The translations under genes were made by a program, and so were the position numbers. This document shows positions 9,161 through 18,538 of a stretch of 64,000 nucleotides of DNA, piece after piece (within the stretch, counting starts at the first letter, position 1; each line of letters starts with the position of its first letter). Location of the stretch: contig NZ_FNEB01000001.1 in NCBI RefSeq assembly GCF_900100005.1, positions 496,001-560,000 on the forward strand, read 5' to 3'. The notes beneath the pieces were generated by a model, which saw only the letters and a program-made list of their open reading frames with translations, had not been told where the DNA came from and did not search any database. The DNA is from Lutimaribacter saemankumensis. Lineage in GTDB: Bacteria > Pseudomonadota > Alphaproteobacteria > Rhodobacterales > Rhodobacteraceae.

Positions 9161-10537
9161 TCAGAAGAAGTCGATCGAGACCTGCAACAGCCGCTCGACC
9201 TCGGGCACGTCGCTGGCCATGGAAAAGATCGTGATGACATCGCCTTCGTCGATGCGAAGGCTTCCGGTCGGCTTCACCAGCTTAGAGCCCTTCTGGACCA
9301 TGCCGATAAGCACGCCTTCGGGGAACTCGATCTCGCCGATCTTGCGCCCCGCAATGGGCGATGTCGAAAGCACCTCGGCTTCGATCACCTCGGCCTCGGC
9401 ATCGCCGATGGAGTAAACCCCGCGCACGCGGCCATGCCGGATGTGGCGCAGGATGGAGCTGACCGTCGTCGCGCGCGGGTTGATATAGGCGTCGATACCC
9501 AGCGGCGACATCAGCGGAACCATCGTCGGATCGTTGACCAGAACGATCGCCATCGGGCAGCCTTCGGCCTTTGCGCGCACAGCCGCCAGCATGTTCGTCT
9601 TGTCGTCGTCGGTCACGCACAGGACAGCATCCGCACGGTCGATATTGGCCTCTTTCAGCAGCGCGCTGTCCAGCCCGTCGCCGTTCAGCACGATGGTGCG
9701 TTCCAGCCGGTCGGCGGCGCGTTCGGCCACCGCGCGGCTTTTCTCGATCACCTTGACGCGGACGCGTTCGGCGCGCTCTTCCAGGCGGGTGGCCACGGCC
9801 AGGCCGACGTTTCCGCCGCCCACCAGCACGACGCGCTCCTGCTTTTTCAGGGACTTGCCGAAAATCTCCAACGTGCGCGGCACGTCCTCGTTTACGGCCA
9901 CGACATAGCAATCGTCGCCCACGAAAAGCTGGTCATTGGGTTCAGGGGCGAAAAGCGTGCCCTCGCGGCGCACACCCACGACGATGGCGCGGAGCGTCGA
10001 AAACAGGTCGGTCAACTGCCGCAGAGGCGTATTCACCACAGGGCAATCATGTTCGATCGTGATGCCCAGCAACTGCGCCTTGCCGTCGTGGAACACTTCG
10101 GTGTCGAACGCCGAAGGCGATCCCAGGCGTTGCAGCGCGGCCTCGGCCACCTCGCGTTCGGGGCTGATCACCACGTCGATCGGCATGTGATCGCGGCGGT
10201 AGAGATCGGAATAGATCGCCGTCAGGTAGGATTGCGCCCGCAGGCGCGCGATCTTTCGCGGAACCGAAAAGACCGAATGCGCCACCTGGCAGGTGACCAT
10301 GTTGACCTCGTCGGAATGGGTGGCGGCGATCACCATGTCGGCATCGCGCGCACCCGCACGATCCAGCACGTCAGGATAGCTTGCGAACCCGGCAATCCCC
10401 TGCACGTCCAAAGCGTCGGTGGCCCGGCGCACAAGATCGGCATTGCTGTCGACAACCGTCACGTCGTTGCGTTCGCCCGAGAGGTGCCGCGCGATCTGCC
10501 AGCCGACCTGCCCTGCCCCGCAGATGATGACTTTCAT
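9161..10537 (-). CDS. trkA: Trk system potassium transporter TrkA
   Basis: Cytosolic nucleotide-binding gating subunit of the Trk potassium uptake system, 458 residues. It has two RCK units. The first nucleotide fold starts at the N-terminus (GAGQVGWQIARHL) and is followed by a TrkA_C domain; the second starts near residue 233 (GGGNVGLAVATRLEE), again followed by a TrkA_C domain ending in TIFSMASDVPEVE. NAD(H) or ATP binding in the folds controls the pore. It lies directly upstream of trkH and divergent from the lipoprotein gene at 10654. Confidence 0.95.
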   Translation of the reverse strand: MKVIICGAGQVGWQIARHLSGERNDVTVVDSNADLVRRATDALDVQGIAGFASYPDVLDRAGARDADMVIAATHSDEVNMVTCQVAHSVFSVPRKIARLRAQSYLTAIYSDLYRRDHMPIDVVISPEREVAEAALQRLGSPSAFDTEVFHDGKAQLLGITIEHDCPVVNTPLRQLTDLFSTLRAIVVGVRREGTLFAPEPNDQLFVGDDCYVVAVNEDVPRTLEIFGKSLKKQERVVLVGGGNVGLAVATRLEERAERVRVKVIEKSRAVAERAADRLERTIVLNGDGLDSALLKEANIDRADAVLCVTDDDKTNMLAAVRAKAEGCPMAIVLVNDPTMVPLMSPLGIDAYINPRATTVSSILRHIRHGRVRGVYSIGDAEAEVIEAEVLSTSPIAGRKIGEIEFPEGVLIGMVQKGSKLVKPTGSLRIDEGDVITIFSMASDVPEVERLLQVSIDFF

Positions 10538-10653
10538 AGGTATTCGTTCCCATGTCTCGAGGGATTTGGATGGCAGATGCGTCCCTTGGGGTCAATTGAA
10601 TTGTCATGACCGCCCGCATTGGGCAGACTGGATGCGCAAACCGGAGACACACG

Positions 10654-11133
10654 ATGCCCGTCCGCGCCACCCACGCCGCATTCGCCGTGACCGCGATCCT
10701 TGTCGCGGCCTGCGCACCCATGAATATCTGGTACAAGCCCGGCGCAACGGTCGCCGCGGCAGAGGATCGGTTGCTGTCCTGCCGCGTCGAAGCTGCAAAG
10801 GACGTCCCCGTCAGCACCCAGGTGCGGCGCACCCCTGTCAGCATCGTGCCAAGGCGGATCTGCGATTCATCCGGCAAGAACTGCCGCGTGTTCTATGAAC
10901 GCATCGGCGGCGAGGTGATCGTCTATGACGCCAACGACTCGCTGCGCGACCAGGTCGTTGCGCGCTGCATGCGCCAGGACGGCTACACGCCGGTCAGCCT
11001 TCCGGTATGCTCGGACGGTGTGCGGCAGGCAGCCCCGCCCGGACGCACCACGGTCTTGCCCCGCCTTGCGGAAAACTCCTGCGTGATCCGCAATCGCGAC
11101 GGCACCTGGCAGATCGTGACGCCGGCGCAGTAA
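10654..11133 (+). CDS. Putative lipoprotein of unknown function
   Basis: A 159-residue protein starting with a lipoprotein-type signal (THAAFAVTAILVAAC; lipobox V-A-A-C, Cys near position 21). The start at 10654 has a GGAGA ribosome-binding site 6 bases upstream; an ATG at 10606 in the same frame lacks one. The mature part holds several cysteines (SCRVEA, CDSSGKNC, RCMRQDGY, VCSDG, SCVIRNRDG), suggesting periplasmic disulfides. It is inserted, on the opposite strand, between the ntrX end and trkA. I do not recognise the family; the MRQDGY stretch recalls small outer-membrane lipoproteins of this order. Confidence 0.75.
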   Translation: MPVRATHAAFAVTAILVAACAPMNIWYKPGATVAAAEDRLLSCRVEAAKDVPVSTQVRRTPVSIVPRRICDSSGKNCRVFYERIGGEVIVYDANDSLRDQVVARCMRQDGYTPVSLPVCSDGVRQAAPPGRTTVLPRLAENSCVIRNRDGTWQIVTPAQ

Positions 11134-11144
11134 CCGCCCGGCAA

Positions 11145-12557
11145 TCAGCCCTCGACCTCTTCCTCGTCGCTGATCTGGGCCACGCGCGCACCGGCCTTGT
11201 TCGTCGTCACGACATTCAGGCTTTTCAGTTTGCGGTGCAGCGCGCTGCGCTCCATTCCGACGAAATTGGCGGTGCGGCTGATATTGCCCCCGAAACGGTT
11301 GATCTGGGTCAGCAGGTATTCGCGCTCGAACGCCTCGCGGGCTTCGCGCAGGGGCATTGTGGCCAGCGTGCCGGAAATCACGACCCGACCGTCCTCGGCC
11401 CCTTTTTCCTCTTCGCTGGGCAATTCGCGCGCGTCGATCTCGCCGGTGCCGTCACCGAGGATCAGCACCCGCTCGATCAGGTTCTTCAACTGGCGCACGT
11501 TGCCAGGCCAGATCATCGTCTGCATCAGCGCCACCGCGTCCTCGCTCAGTTCGCGCAGCGGCAGGCCCTGGGTCTGGTGGAAATTCTCGATGAAATGGCG
11601 GGCCAGTTCGGGGATGTCTTCGCGGCGCTCTTCGAGGCTGGGCACCTCGATCGGCACGACGTTCAGCCGATGATACAGCTCCTGCCGGAAATTGCCGGCC
11701 GCGATCTCGTTTTCCAGGTTGCGGTTGGTCGACGAAATCACCCGCATGTCGACCCGCACCTTGTCGGACCCGCCCACGCGGGTGAATTGCTGGTCGACCA
11801 GCACGCGCAGGATCTTGGATTGCGTGCCAAGCGGCATGTCGGCCACCTCGTCGAAATAGACGACACCGCCATGTGCCTGCTCCAGCAGGCCCGGCTCGAT
11901 CCCGCGATCGGGCGTTTCGCGCCCGAACAGCACCTCTTCCATGCGCTCGGCGTCGATGCTGGCGCAGCCGACCGTCACGAACGGGCCGGACGCCCGGTTG
12001 GAATTGGCGTGGACATAGCGGGCCGCAACCTCCTTGCCCGCCCCGGCCGGGCCGGTCAGCATAACGCGGCCGTTGGATTTCGTCACCTTGTCCAACTGGC
12101 TGATCAGCGCACGGAAGGCCTGCGAACTGCCGACCATTTCGGCCGCGCCGGTATCCTTGCGCTTGAGCGCCGTATTCTCGCGCCGCAGACGGCTGGTTTC
12201 CATCGCGCGCCGGATCACCACCAGAAGCTGGTCGATATTGAACGGCTTTTCGATGAAGTCATAGGCACCCTGCTTGATCGCGGCGACGGCGATTTCGATG
12301 TTGCCATGCCCCGAGATGATGATGATCGGAACATCGGGATTGTCACGCTTGACGGTCTTGAGGATGTCGATCCCGTCCATCCGGCTGTCCTTGAGCCATA
12401 TATCGAGGATCAAAAGCGCCGGCGGTTCGGCGTTGATCTCTTTCATCGCGTCGTCGGAATTGCCTGCTAGCCGCGTGGTATAGCCCTCGTCCTCCAGGAT
12501 ATCCGAGATCAGCTCGCGGATGTCGCGCTCATCATCGACAATCAGAATATCGCTCAT
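11145..12557 (-). CDS. ntrX: Response regulator NtrX
   Basis: Partner regulator of the NtrY kinase, acting in nitrogen and redox/envelope control in alphaproteobacteria, 470 residues. The receiver domain (1-120) has phospho-acceptor D52 (LILDIWLKD). The AAA+ domain has Walker A at 169-176 (GPAGAGKE) and Walker B (VVYFDEVAD) near 240. A FIS-type helix-turn-helix sits at the C-terminus (NISRTANFVGMERSALHRKL). The sigma-54 contact loop GAFTGA is absent: after EVLFG the chain runs RETPDRGIEPG. The start at 12557 has a GAGG site and lies 7 bases after the ntrY stop, in one operon with ntrB, ntrC and ntrY. Confidence 0.94.
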   Translation of the reverse strand: MSDILIVDDERDIRELISDILEDEGYTTRLAGNSDDAMKEINAEPPALLILDIWLKDSRMDGIDILKTVKRDNPDVPIIIISGHGNIEIAVAAIKQGAYDFIEKPFNIDQLLVVIRRAMETSRLRRENTALKRKDTGAAEMVGSSQAFRALISQLDKVTKSNGRVMLTGPAGAGKEVAARYVHANSNRASGPFVTVGCASIDAERMEEVLFGRETPDRGIEPGLLEQAHGGVVYFDEVADMPLGTQSKILRVLVDQQFTRVGGSDKVRVDMRVISSTNRNLENEIAAGNFRQELYHRLNVVPIEVPSLEERREDIPELARHFIENFHQTQGLPLRELSEDAVALMQTMIWPGNVRQLKNLIERVLILGDGTGEIDARELPSEEEKGAEDGRVVISGTLATMPLREAREAFEREYLLTQINRFGGNISRTANFVGMERSALHRKLKSLNVVTTNKAGARVAQISDEEEVEG

Positions 12558-12564
12558 AACGTCC

Positions 12565-14823
12565 TCACTTGTTGTCTTGCGCCGCGGCAAGCGCCGCCGG
12601 CGTCAGCGGAAGGCAAATGACCGCCATCGCCCCCTGATGCGCGCCGTCGTGGAATGGCGGCGCATCTTCCAGGGCGAGTGTCCCGCCGTGCTCTTCTATG
12701 ATTTTCTTGACGATGGGCAGGCCAAGGCCCGTGCCCTCTTCGCGGGTGGTGACATAAGGCTCGAACAGGCGCGCCCTGTCTTCGGGCAGTCCGATGCCAT
12801 TATCCATGATGCGGATTTCGGCGTGACCGTCATCCTTAACTGCGGTGACGCGGATTTCCGGCCGGTAATCTTCGGGTGCCCCTTTTTCGCGCAGGCTCTG
12901 GGTCGCTTCGCCGGCGTTCTTTATCAGGTTGGTCAGCGCCTGGCCGATCATGGTGGCGTCAAGCTCGGCCATCAGCGCGTCCTTGGGCAGGTCGTCGGAA
13001 ATCACCACGTCGGGTTGCCCGGCCTGCTGCAACAGCACCGCATCCCGCAGGATCGCGGTCACGCTTTCGGGTTTGCGGTCGGGTTCGGGCATGCGCGCGA
13101 ATTTCGAAAACTCATCGACGATACGGCGCAGGTCGTTGGTCTGGCGCACGATCACCTCGGTCAGCTGATCCAGACTTTCGGCCTGTTCCGGCTCCAGCTG
13201 GCGGCCGAACTTGCGCTTGATGCGCTCGGCCGACAACTGGATCGGGGTCAGCGGGTTCTTGATCTCGTGCGCGATCCGCCGCGCGACATCGCCCCAGGCC
13301 GCCATGCGCTGCGCGGCAACGAGGTTCGTCACGTCGTCGAACGCCACCACGAACCCCTCGCGTTTGCCATCGGCATTGCGCCGGGTCGACACCCGCACAA
13401 GCAGGTTTTCAAGCCGTCCGCCGCGGCTGACCTTGATCTCTTCCTGCGCCGTTTCGGCCTGACCGCTTTTCACCTTGTCGAACAGCGGTCCGAATTCCGG
13501 CACGGCAACCGCCAGCGCCAGCGATTGCTGATCCTCCTGCCAGTCCAGCAGGCGTTCGGCCGAACGGTTGACGAAGGTCACGCGCCCCTTCGCATCGACC
13601 CCGACCACGCCCGACGTGACCGAGCTGAGCACCGAGTCGAACAGCCGCCGCCGCCGCTCGATCGCCTTGGTATTGTCGAGCAGCGTATCGCGCTGACCCT
13701 TGAGCTGCCGGGTCATCTGGTTGAAATACCGGCCCAGCATGGCGATTTCGTCATCGCCTTCTTCCTCGATGACCTGGACATCCAGGTCGCCCTCGCCCAC
13801 GCGCTGCGCCGCGCCCGTCAGGCGGCCCACGGGGCGGCTCAACCGTTCTGCGAACCAAAGGCCCAGCCAGACCGCGGCAAGGATAAGCAGAACCGCAAAT
13901 CCGAGATACAGAACCGCAAAATCGAAAAGCCGCCGGCCCCGTTCGCTTTCCTGCTGCTGATAGAACCGCGCGGTTTCCTGGGTCTCATCCAGCAGCGCCA
14001 GCAGATCGCCATCCACCGTCCGGCTGATGTAAAGGAACCGGTCGGCGAACCCGCGCAGCGGCACGAGCGCGCGAAATTCGTTGATCGGCCAATCCGGGAT
14101 AAGCAGGATGCCGTCCTGGCGCGCCTGCGCAAACATCTGCGGCGTGGGTTGTTCATAGTCGAACAGATAGGACCGCTGTCCGCGCGCCTGCAATCCACCC
14201 TTGCCGTCGATCACGTAAGCCTCTTTCAGGCCCCGCTGAATCAGGCTTTGCCCCTCGCTCAACACGACGCGCAGATCCCCGTCCGAGGTGAACCCCGTTG
14301 CGCGCTGGCGCTGGGTGATGAACCGCGCCAGCAAAAGCGCGTCGTCGTTCAGGTCTTTGCGCTCTTCCTCGTCATAGGATTGCGCCGCGGCGAGCGACGC
14401 CCCCACCACCTGCCGGACGCGTTCGGAAAACCATGTCTCAAGCCCGACATTGATCGTCAGCATGGCGAAGACCGCGACCGTCACCGTGGGCAGCAGCGCC
14501 ATCAGCGCGAACACCCCTGTCAGCCGCAAATGCAGGCGCGAGCCTTCGGAATGCGCCCGCCGCGCCGCGACCAGCGCCACGACGCGCTGCAGCACCAGCG
14601 CAGCCAGCAGCAGCACATAGACGAGATCGGCCATCAGAACGAGGCGCAGCGACAGCGACGACGCGCCACGATCCAGCGGCCCGAGAACGGTAAACGTGGC
14701 AAGGGCGAGAACCGGCCCCAGCAGCACCAGCCCCAACGTCAGCATCGTCTGCACACGTCGCTGACGCCGCAGGCGCACCAGCCTGTCCCAGCCGAAACCT
14801 CTGTGCCGTGCCCTTGTGGTCAC
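12565..14823 (-). CDS. ntrY: Sensor histidine kinase NtrY
   Basis: Membrane-bound sensor kinase paired with NtrX. Several hydrophobic segments lie near the N-terminus, flanking a periplasmic region, with another before a HAMP linker (RLSRPVGRLTGAAQRVGEGDL). A PAS domain follows, then the HisKA H-box ([20 protein letters not shown]) and a GHKL ATPase domain (LIKNAGEA, DNGIGLPED, GTGLGLPIVKKI). I chose a GTG start at 14823 (VTTRARHRGFGWDRL) because a run of six Gs sits upstream and homologues start near here; the frame extends to an ATG at 14880 and a GTG at 14907. It lies between ntrC and ntrX in the same operon. Confidence 0.9.
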   Translation of the reverse strand: MTTRARHRGFGWDRLVRLRRQRRVQTMLTLGLVLLGPVLALATFTVLGPLDRGASSLSLRLVLMADLVYVLLLAALVLQRVVALVAARRAHSEGSRLHLRLTGVFALMALLPTVTVAVFAMLTINVGLETWFSERVRQVVGASLAAAQSYDEEERKDLNDDALLLARFITQRQRATGFTSDGDLRVVLSEGQSLIQRGLKEAYVIDGKGGLQARGQRSYLFDYEQPTPQMFAQARQDGILLIPDWPINEFRALVPLRGFADRFLYISRTVDGDLLALLDETQETARFYQQQESERGRRLFDFAVLYLGFAVLLILAAVWLGLWFAERLSRPVGRLTGAAQRVGEGDLDVQVIEEEGDDEIAMLGRYFNQMTRQLKGQRDTLLDNTKAIERRRRLFDSVLSSVTSGVVGVDAKGRVTFVNRSAERLLDWQEDQQSLALAVAVPEFGPLFDKVKSGQAETAQEEIKVSRGGRLENLLVRVSTRRNADGKREGFVVAFDDVTNLVAAQRMAAWGDVARRIAHEIKNPLTPIQLSAERIKRKFGRQLEPEQAESLDQLTEVIVRQTNDLRRIVDEFSKFARMPEPDRKPESVTAILRDAVLLQQAGQPDVVISDDLPKDALMAELDATMIGQALTNLIKNAGEATQSLREKGAPEDYRPEIRVTAVKDDGHAEIRIMDNGIGLPEDRARLFEPYVTTREEGTGLGLPIVKKIIEEHGGTLALEDAPPFHDGAHQGAMAVICLPLTPAALAAAQDNK

Positions 14824-14922
14824 GCACACCCCCCGAAAAGATGCGCCCCGTAGGAGCGAAACCGCGATATGTTGTGGCATATATCGGCCCTGCGGCCCGA
14901 ATGCCACGCAGATGTTGCGGTT

Positions 14923-16302
14923 TTACATCAATTTGCGACGGCGTGTCACGGAAATATCCAGATCGGTGATCTTCTTGCGCAACGTATTGCGGTTGATCCC
15001 CAGAAGATCGGCGCATTTTGCCTGGTTACCGCCTGTCGCCTCGAGCGCGATTTCGATCAGAGGCGTCTCCATCTCTCGCAGGATGCGACCATAGAGCCCG
15101 GGCGGAGGCAGCATGTTCCCGTGCAGATCGAAATACCGGCGAAGATGCCGGCCGATGCTGGCCGACAGGTTGTCCGCCTCTCCCACACCCCCCAGAACGG
15201 GTTCGACTTCGGGCTGGCTTCCCAGCACGCCCTCGACCTCGGTTCGGCTGATTTCATCGGCGCGGCTGGTCAGGACAAGGCGGCGGATCGCGTTCTCCAA
15301 CTGCCGCACATTGCCCGGCCAGCTATAGGCCCGCATAAGTTCCAGCGCGTCGGCGGACAATCGCCGCGAAACGCCGGTGTCGCGCTCGGCACGCATCAGG
15401 AAATGCTCTGCAAGCAGAGGAATGTCATCGACCCGTTCGCGCAAGGCCGGCACGTCGATCGTTGCACCGCCGATGCGGTAGAACAGATCCTGACGCATGC
15501 GGCCATTCTCCATCGCCGCGTTCAGATTGCCCTGACTGGTCGCCATGAAACGCGGCACATGATCGCCGGGGGTGTCCATCATCCGCACGATGCGCGCCTG
15601 CGCATCCATGTCCAGATCGCCCAATTCATCGAACAGCAGCGTGCCGCCCTTGACCCGCGCCAGCACGCGCGCCGGCCCTTCGAGATCGGACAGGTCGGAG
15701 GCCGTCACCGTCACGAACGGCAGCGTGCGGCGGTCGGAAAAATCGTGGATCGCCCGCGCGATCAGCGACTTGCCCGTCCCGGATTCGCCGGTGATCAGCA
15801 CCGGCAGATCGGTGTTCATCACCCGCGCGACCAGACGGTAGAGCGTCTGCATCGCAGGCGTACGCCCGACAAGCGGCAGATCTTCGGGGCGTTCCAGCTC
15901 GGCCGGGTCTTCGGTCGTGCGAGCAGGCGCCACGCGGCGGCGCGCCTCAAGCGCGCGGGCCGTGCGCTTCATCAGGTCCGGCAGGTCGAACGGCTTGGGC
16001 AGGTAATCGTAAGCTTCGGCCTCGGCCGCCTGGATCGCCGTCATGATCGTGTTCTGCGCAGATATCACGATCACCGGCAGGCCCGGACGATCCTGCGCGA
16101 TTTTCGGCAGCATTTCCAGACCGTTACCATCCGGCATCATCACGTCCGATATCACCACGTCGCCCTTGCCCTCGCCCACCCAGCGCATCAGCGTGGTCAG
16201 CGACGACGTGGCGTGCACCTTGCAGCCCGCCCGTGTCAGAGCCTGTGTCAGGACCGTTCGGATCGTACGATCGTCATCGGCAACAAGAACGGTTCCGTCC
16301 AT
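14923..16302 (-). CDS. ntrC: Nitrogen regulation response regulator NtrC (GAFTGA-less)
   Basis: Transcription activator of nitrogen-limitation genes, 459 residues. Receiver domain 1-120 with D53 ([10 protein letters not shown]); AAA+ domain with Walker A 172-179 (GESGTGKS) and Walker B 225-229 (DELGD); FIS-type DNA-binding helix-turn-helix 415-450 ([20 protein letters not shown]). About 25-30 residues are missing between FVTVTASDL (near 200) and KGGTLLFDE (near 222), exactly where other family members carry ELFGHEKGAFTGA. Loss of this loop is known for Rhodobacter capsulatus NtrC, which works with sigma-70 polymerase. The start overlaps the ntrB stop by one base (TAATG). Confidence 0.95.
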   Translation of the reverse strand: MDGTVLVADDDRTIRTVLTQALTRAGCKVHATSSLTTLMRWVGEGKGDVVISDVMMPDGNGLEMLPKIAQDRPGLPVIVISAQNTIMTAIQAAEAEAYDYLPKPFDLPDLMKRTARALEARRRVAPARTTEDPAELERPEDLPLVGRTPAMQTLYRLVARVMNTDLPVLITGESGTGKSLIARAIHDFSDRRTLPFVTVTASDLSDLEGPARVLARVKGGTLLFDELGDLDMDAQARIVRMMDTPGDHVPRFMATSQGNLNAAMENGRMRQDLFYRIGGATIDVPALRERVDDIPLLAEHFLMRAERDTGVSRRLSADALELMRAYSWPGNVRQLENAIRRLVLTSRADEISRTEVEGVLGSQPEVEPVLGGVGEADNLSASIGRHLRRYFDLHGNMLPPPGLYGRILREMETPLIEIALEATGGNQAKCADLLGINRNTLRKKITDLDISVTRRRKLM

Positions 16303-17378
16303 TACTCGGTCTCCTTTTCATCCATTGGCGCGCGTGGCAGCGAAATGCGGAACACCGTGCGCCCGGGCACGGAATTCACCGAAATCCATCCGTCATGGTC
16401 GCTGATGATCTTGCTTACCAACGCAAGTCCCAGCCCGGTGCCGTTTTCACGGCCCGAAACGAAAGGATCGAAAATGTCGCCCCTGATATCTTCGGGCAGG
16501 CCGGGGCCGTCATCGATCACCTCGATCTGCAGCGGCAGCGAATGTCCCGTCCCGTCGCTGCGCCGCAGGCGGAACGAGTGCTCGAAGAAGGTGCGCAGCG
16601 TGATCGTGCCACCATCCTTGCCCGCGGCCTCTGACGCGTTCTTCAGAAGGTTCAGGACCACCTGCAGCAACTGGTCCGGGTCGGCATGTGCCAGCGGAAG
16701 CGACGGGTCATATTGTTCGACGATCTTCATATGAGCGCCGAAACCCAACTGCGCCGAACGGCGCGCGCGGTCCAGCACGTCGTGCAGGTTGACCGGTTTG
16801 CGATGCGGCGCGGACAGGTTGCCGAATTGCTCGACTTGTTCCAGCAGCTTCACGATACGCCGGGTTTCGTTGACGATAAGATCCGTTAATTCAAGGTCTT
16901 CCGGCCCGAGGTTCATGCTGATCAGCTGCGCCGCGCCAGTGATTCCCGCCAGCGGGTTCTTGATCTCGTGCGCCAGCATCTCGGCCATGCCGATGGCCGA
17001 TTTCGCCGCGGATTTCACCGAATGGCTCTGGGTCATGCGCCCGGCCAATTCCCGCGGCGCAATCAGGAACAGCATATGTCCCGGATGGCCCTGCAACGGC
17101 GCGATCTGAAGGTTGCATTGCAGCGGCGGGCGGTCCCCTGTCCCGACATCGACGTCATTCACGAAAAGCGGCGTGCCTTCGACACGGGCCCGTGCGAATG
17201 CCTCTTCCAGCGGCGCATCGACCGCCAGCCTGTCCCAGACCGGCTGACCGCGCGCGGATTTCGCCGAGGTATTGAGGAACCCCTCGGCCGCCGGGTTGAT
17301 GTCGGCGATCAGATCATCGACGTCGACCAGCAGCGCCGGCACGGGCAACGAACTCCAAAGTGCGCTGTCGCTCATCAT
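16302..17378 (-). CDS. ntrB: Nitrogen sensor histidine kinase NtrB
   Basis: Soluble kinase/phosphatase that controls NtrC under PII signalling, 358 residues from the chosen ATG. An N-terminal PAS domain (about 5-115) is followed by the H-box ([19 protein letters not shown]), a DHp helix pair and the ATP domain ([33 protein letters not shown]). No membrane segment is present, as expected. The start at 17378 overlaps the dusB stop by 4 bases (ATGA), giving translational coupling; a GTG at 17387 is a possible longer start. Second gene of the dusB-ntrBCYX operon. Confidence 0.95.
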   Translation of the reverse strand: MMSDSALWSSLPVPALLVDVDDLIADINPAAEGFLNTSAKSARGQPVWDRLAVDAPLEEAFARARVEGTPLFVNDVDVGTGDRPPLQCNLQIAPLQGHPGHMLFLIAPRELAGRMTQSHSVKSAAKSAIGMAEMLAHEIKNPLAGITGAAQLISMNLGPEDLELTDLIVNETRRIVKLLEQVEQFGNLSAPHRKPVNLHDVLDRARRSAQLGFGAHMKIVEQYDPSLPLAHADPDQLLQVVLNLLKNASEAAGKDGGTITLRTFFEHSFRLRRSDGTGHSLPLQIEVIDDGPGLPEDIRGDIFDPFVSGRENGTGLGLALVSKIISDHDGWISVNSVPGRTVFRISLPRAPMDEKETE

Positions 17379-18355
17379 GCCGCGCACCTTTCGGTCTGAT
17401 CGGCATCCGGCAGCATGCGGATCACCTCGGACGGGTCGCGGCTTGTCAGGATGCGGCGGCGCAGGTCTGCGGATGTTCCAAGGTCATCCATGTACCACCC
17501 CAGGTGCTTGCGCGCGACGCGCAAACCCAGGTCATGCCCATAGAACGTCAACATCGACTCGTAATGCCTTGTTATCATGTCAATAAGCTTGCAGCCTGTT
17601 GGCACCTGAGGTGCCGCGCCCTGGCCCAGCTCATGGGCTATTTGCGCCAGCATCCAGGGCCGCCCCTGCGCCCCGCGTCCGACCATGACGCCATCGGCCC
17701 CCGATTGTGCCAGCGCCTCACGCGCGGTCGCCGCATCGGTGATATCGCCATTGGCCACGACCGGGATCGATACGGCCTCTTTCACCGCGCGGATTCGCGC
17801 CCAATCCGCGCGCCCCTTGTAGAATTGACAGCGCGTGCGCCCGTGAATGACGACCATGCGCACCCCGGCGCCCTCTGCGCGGCGGGCAAGATCCGGCGCA
17901 TTCAGGCTGTCGTCATCCCAGCCCAGCCGGGTTTTCAGCGTCACCGGCACGTCGACCGCCCCCGCAACGGCCTCGATCAGGCGCAACGCATGATCCAGGT
18001 CGCGCATCAGGGCCGAACCAGACATGCCGCCGACCACCTTTTTCGCGGGGCAGCCCATGTTGATGTCGATCACCCGCGCGCCGTTCGCGGCGACCATGCG
18101 CGCCGCTTCGGCCATCCAGCGCGGATCGCGCCCGGCAAGCTGCACCGAGGTGTTTTCCACCCCGAATCCAAGCTCGGCCCGGTCGCGCACGCCTGGCTTG
18201 GCCTCGACCATTTCCTGGCTGGCGACCATCTCGCTCACGACCAGCCCCGCGCCGAACGAGGACACGAGTTCGCGGAACGGCAAATCCGTGATTCCCGCAA
18301 GCGGCGCCAGCAAAACCGGCGGATTTATCTTTCGATCGTCGAGGGTCAGAACCAT
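17375..18355 (-). CDS. dusB: tRNA-dihydrouridine synthase DusB (NifR3)
   Basis: FMN enzyme that reduces uridines in the tRNA D-loop, 326 residues. The TIM-barrel Dus fold is recognisable from [12 protein letters not shown] at the N-terminus, the catalytic cysteine in NMGCPAKK (near 102), [11 protein letters not shown] and a phosphate/FMN-binding end ([16 protein letters not shown]). In this lineage the gene heads the nitrogen regulatory operon and was first named nifR3. The promoter probably lies in the 183-base gap shared with ispDF, where a possible NtrC dyad is seen. It is coupled to ntrB by an ATGA overlap. Confidence 0.95.
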   Translation of the reverse strand: MVLTLDDRKINPPVLLAPLAGITDLPFRELVSSFGAGLVVSEMVASQEMVEAKPGVRDRAELGFGVENTSVQLAGRDPRWMAEAARMVAANGARVIDINMGCPAKKVVGGMSGSALMRDLDHALRLIEAVAGAVDVPVTLKTRLGWDDDSLNAPDLARRAEGAGVRMVVIHGRTRCQFYKGRADWARIRAVKEAVSIPVVANGDITDAATAREALAQSGADGVMVGRGAQGRPWMLAQIAHELGQGAAPQVPTGCKLIDMITRHYESMLTFYGHDLGLRVARKHLGWYMDDLGTSADLRRRILTSRDPSEVIRMLPDADQTERCAA

Positions 18356-18448
18356 GTGCCTAAACCTTGTGCACTTTCATCTAGCTATAGCAGGGACCGG
18401 GATATCACAATAAAACCGGGGCTCTTTTTAACACCATCAGGCGTGTTC

Positions 18449-18463
18449 GCCTATTTTTTAAGC
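18449..18463. promoter_or_regulatory. Dyad GCCTA-N5-TAAGC, candidate NtrC site
   Basis: Inverted repeat with 5-bp arms (one mismatch) around a T-tract, in the divergent region between dusB-ntrBCYX and ispDF. It matches 14 of 15 bases of the perfect dyad upstream of amtB at 20668. Placed about 95 bases from the dusB start and 76 bases from the ispDF start. Autoregulation of the ntr operon is inferred from this sharing only. Confidence 0.45.
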
Positions 18464-18538
18464 ACAGCCTACCGGTCGATCTGTCCGATTGCCCTCCAGT
18501 CGTCAAGCGCCTATTCAAAGACGCAAGGAGTGCCCGAG

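Noticed and set aside
8501-10609. 702-residue plus-strand ORF over trkH/trkA
   Set aside because: It is a shadow of two clear minus-strand transporter genes, rich in His/Gln/Arg as expected for antisense of high-GC coding DNA.
12520-14853. 777-residue plus-strand ORF over ntrY
   Set aside because: Shadow of ntrY, with no start signal and no family motif.
17360-18538. N-terminal extension of the ispDF reading frame
   Set aside because: The open frame continues antisense to dusB, but a perfect AAGGAG site and family N-terminus fix the start at 18539.
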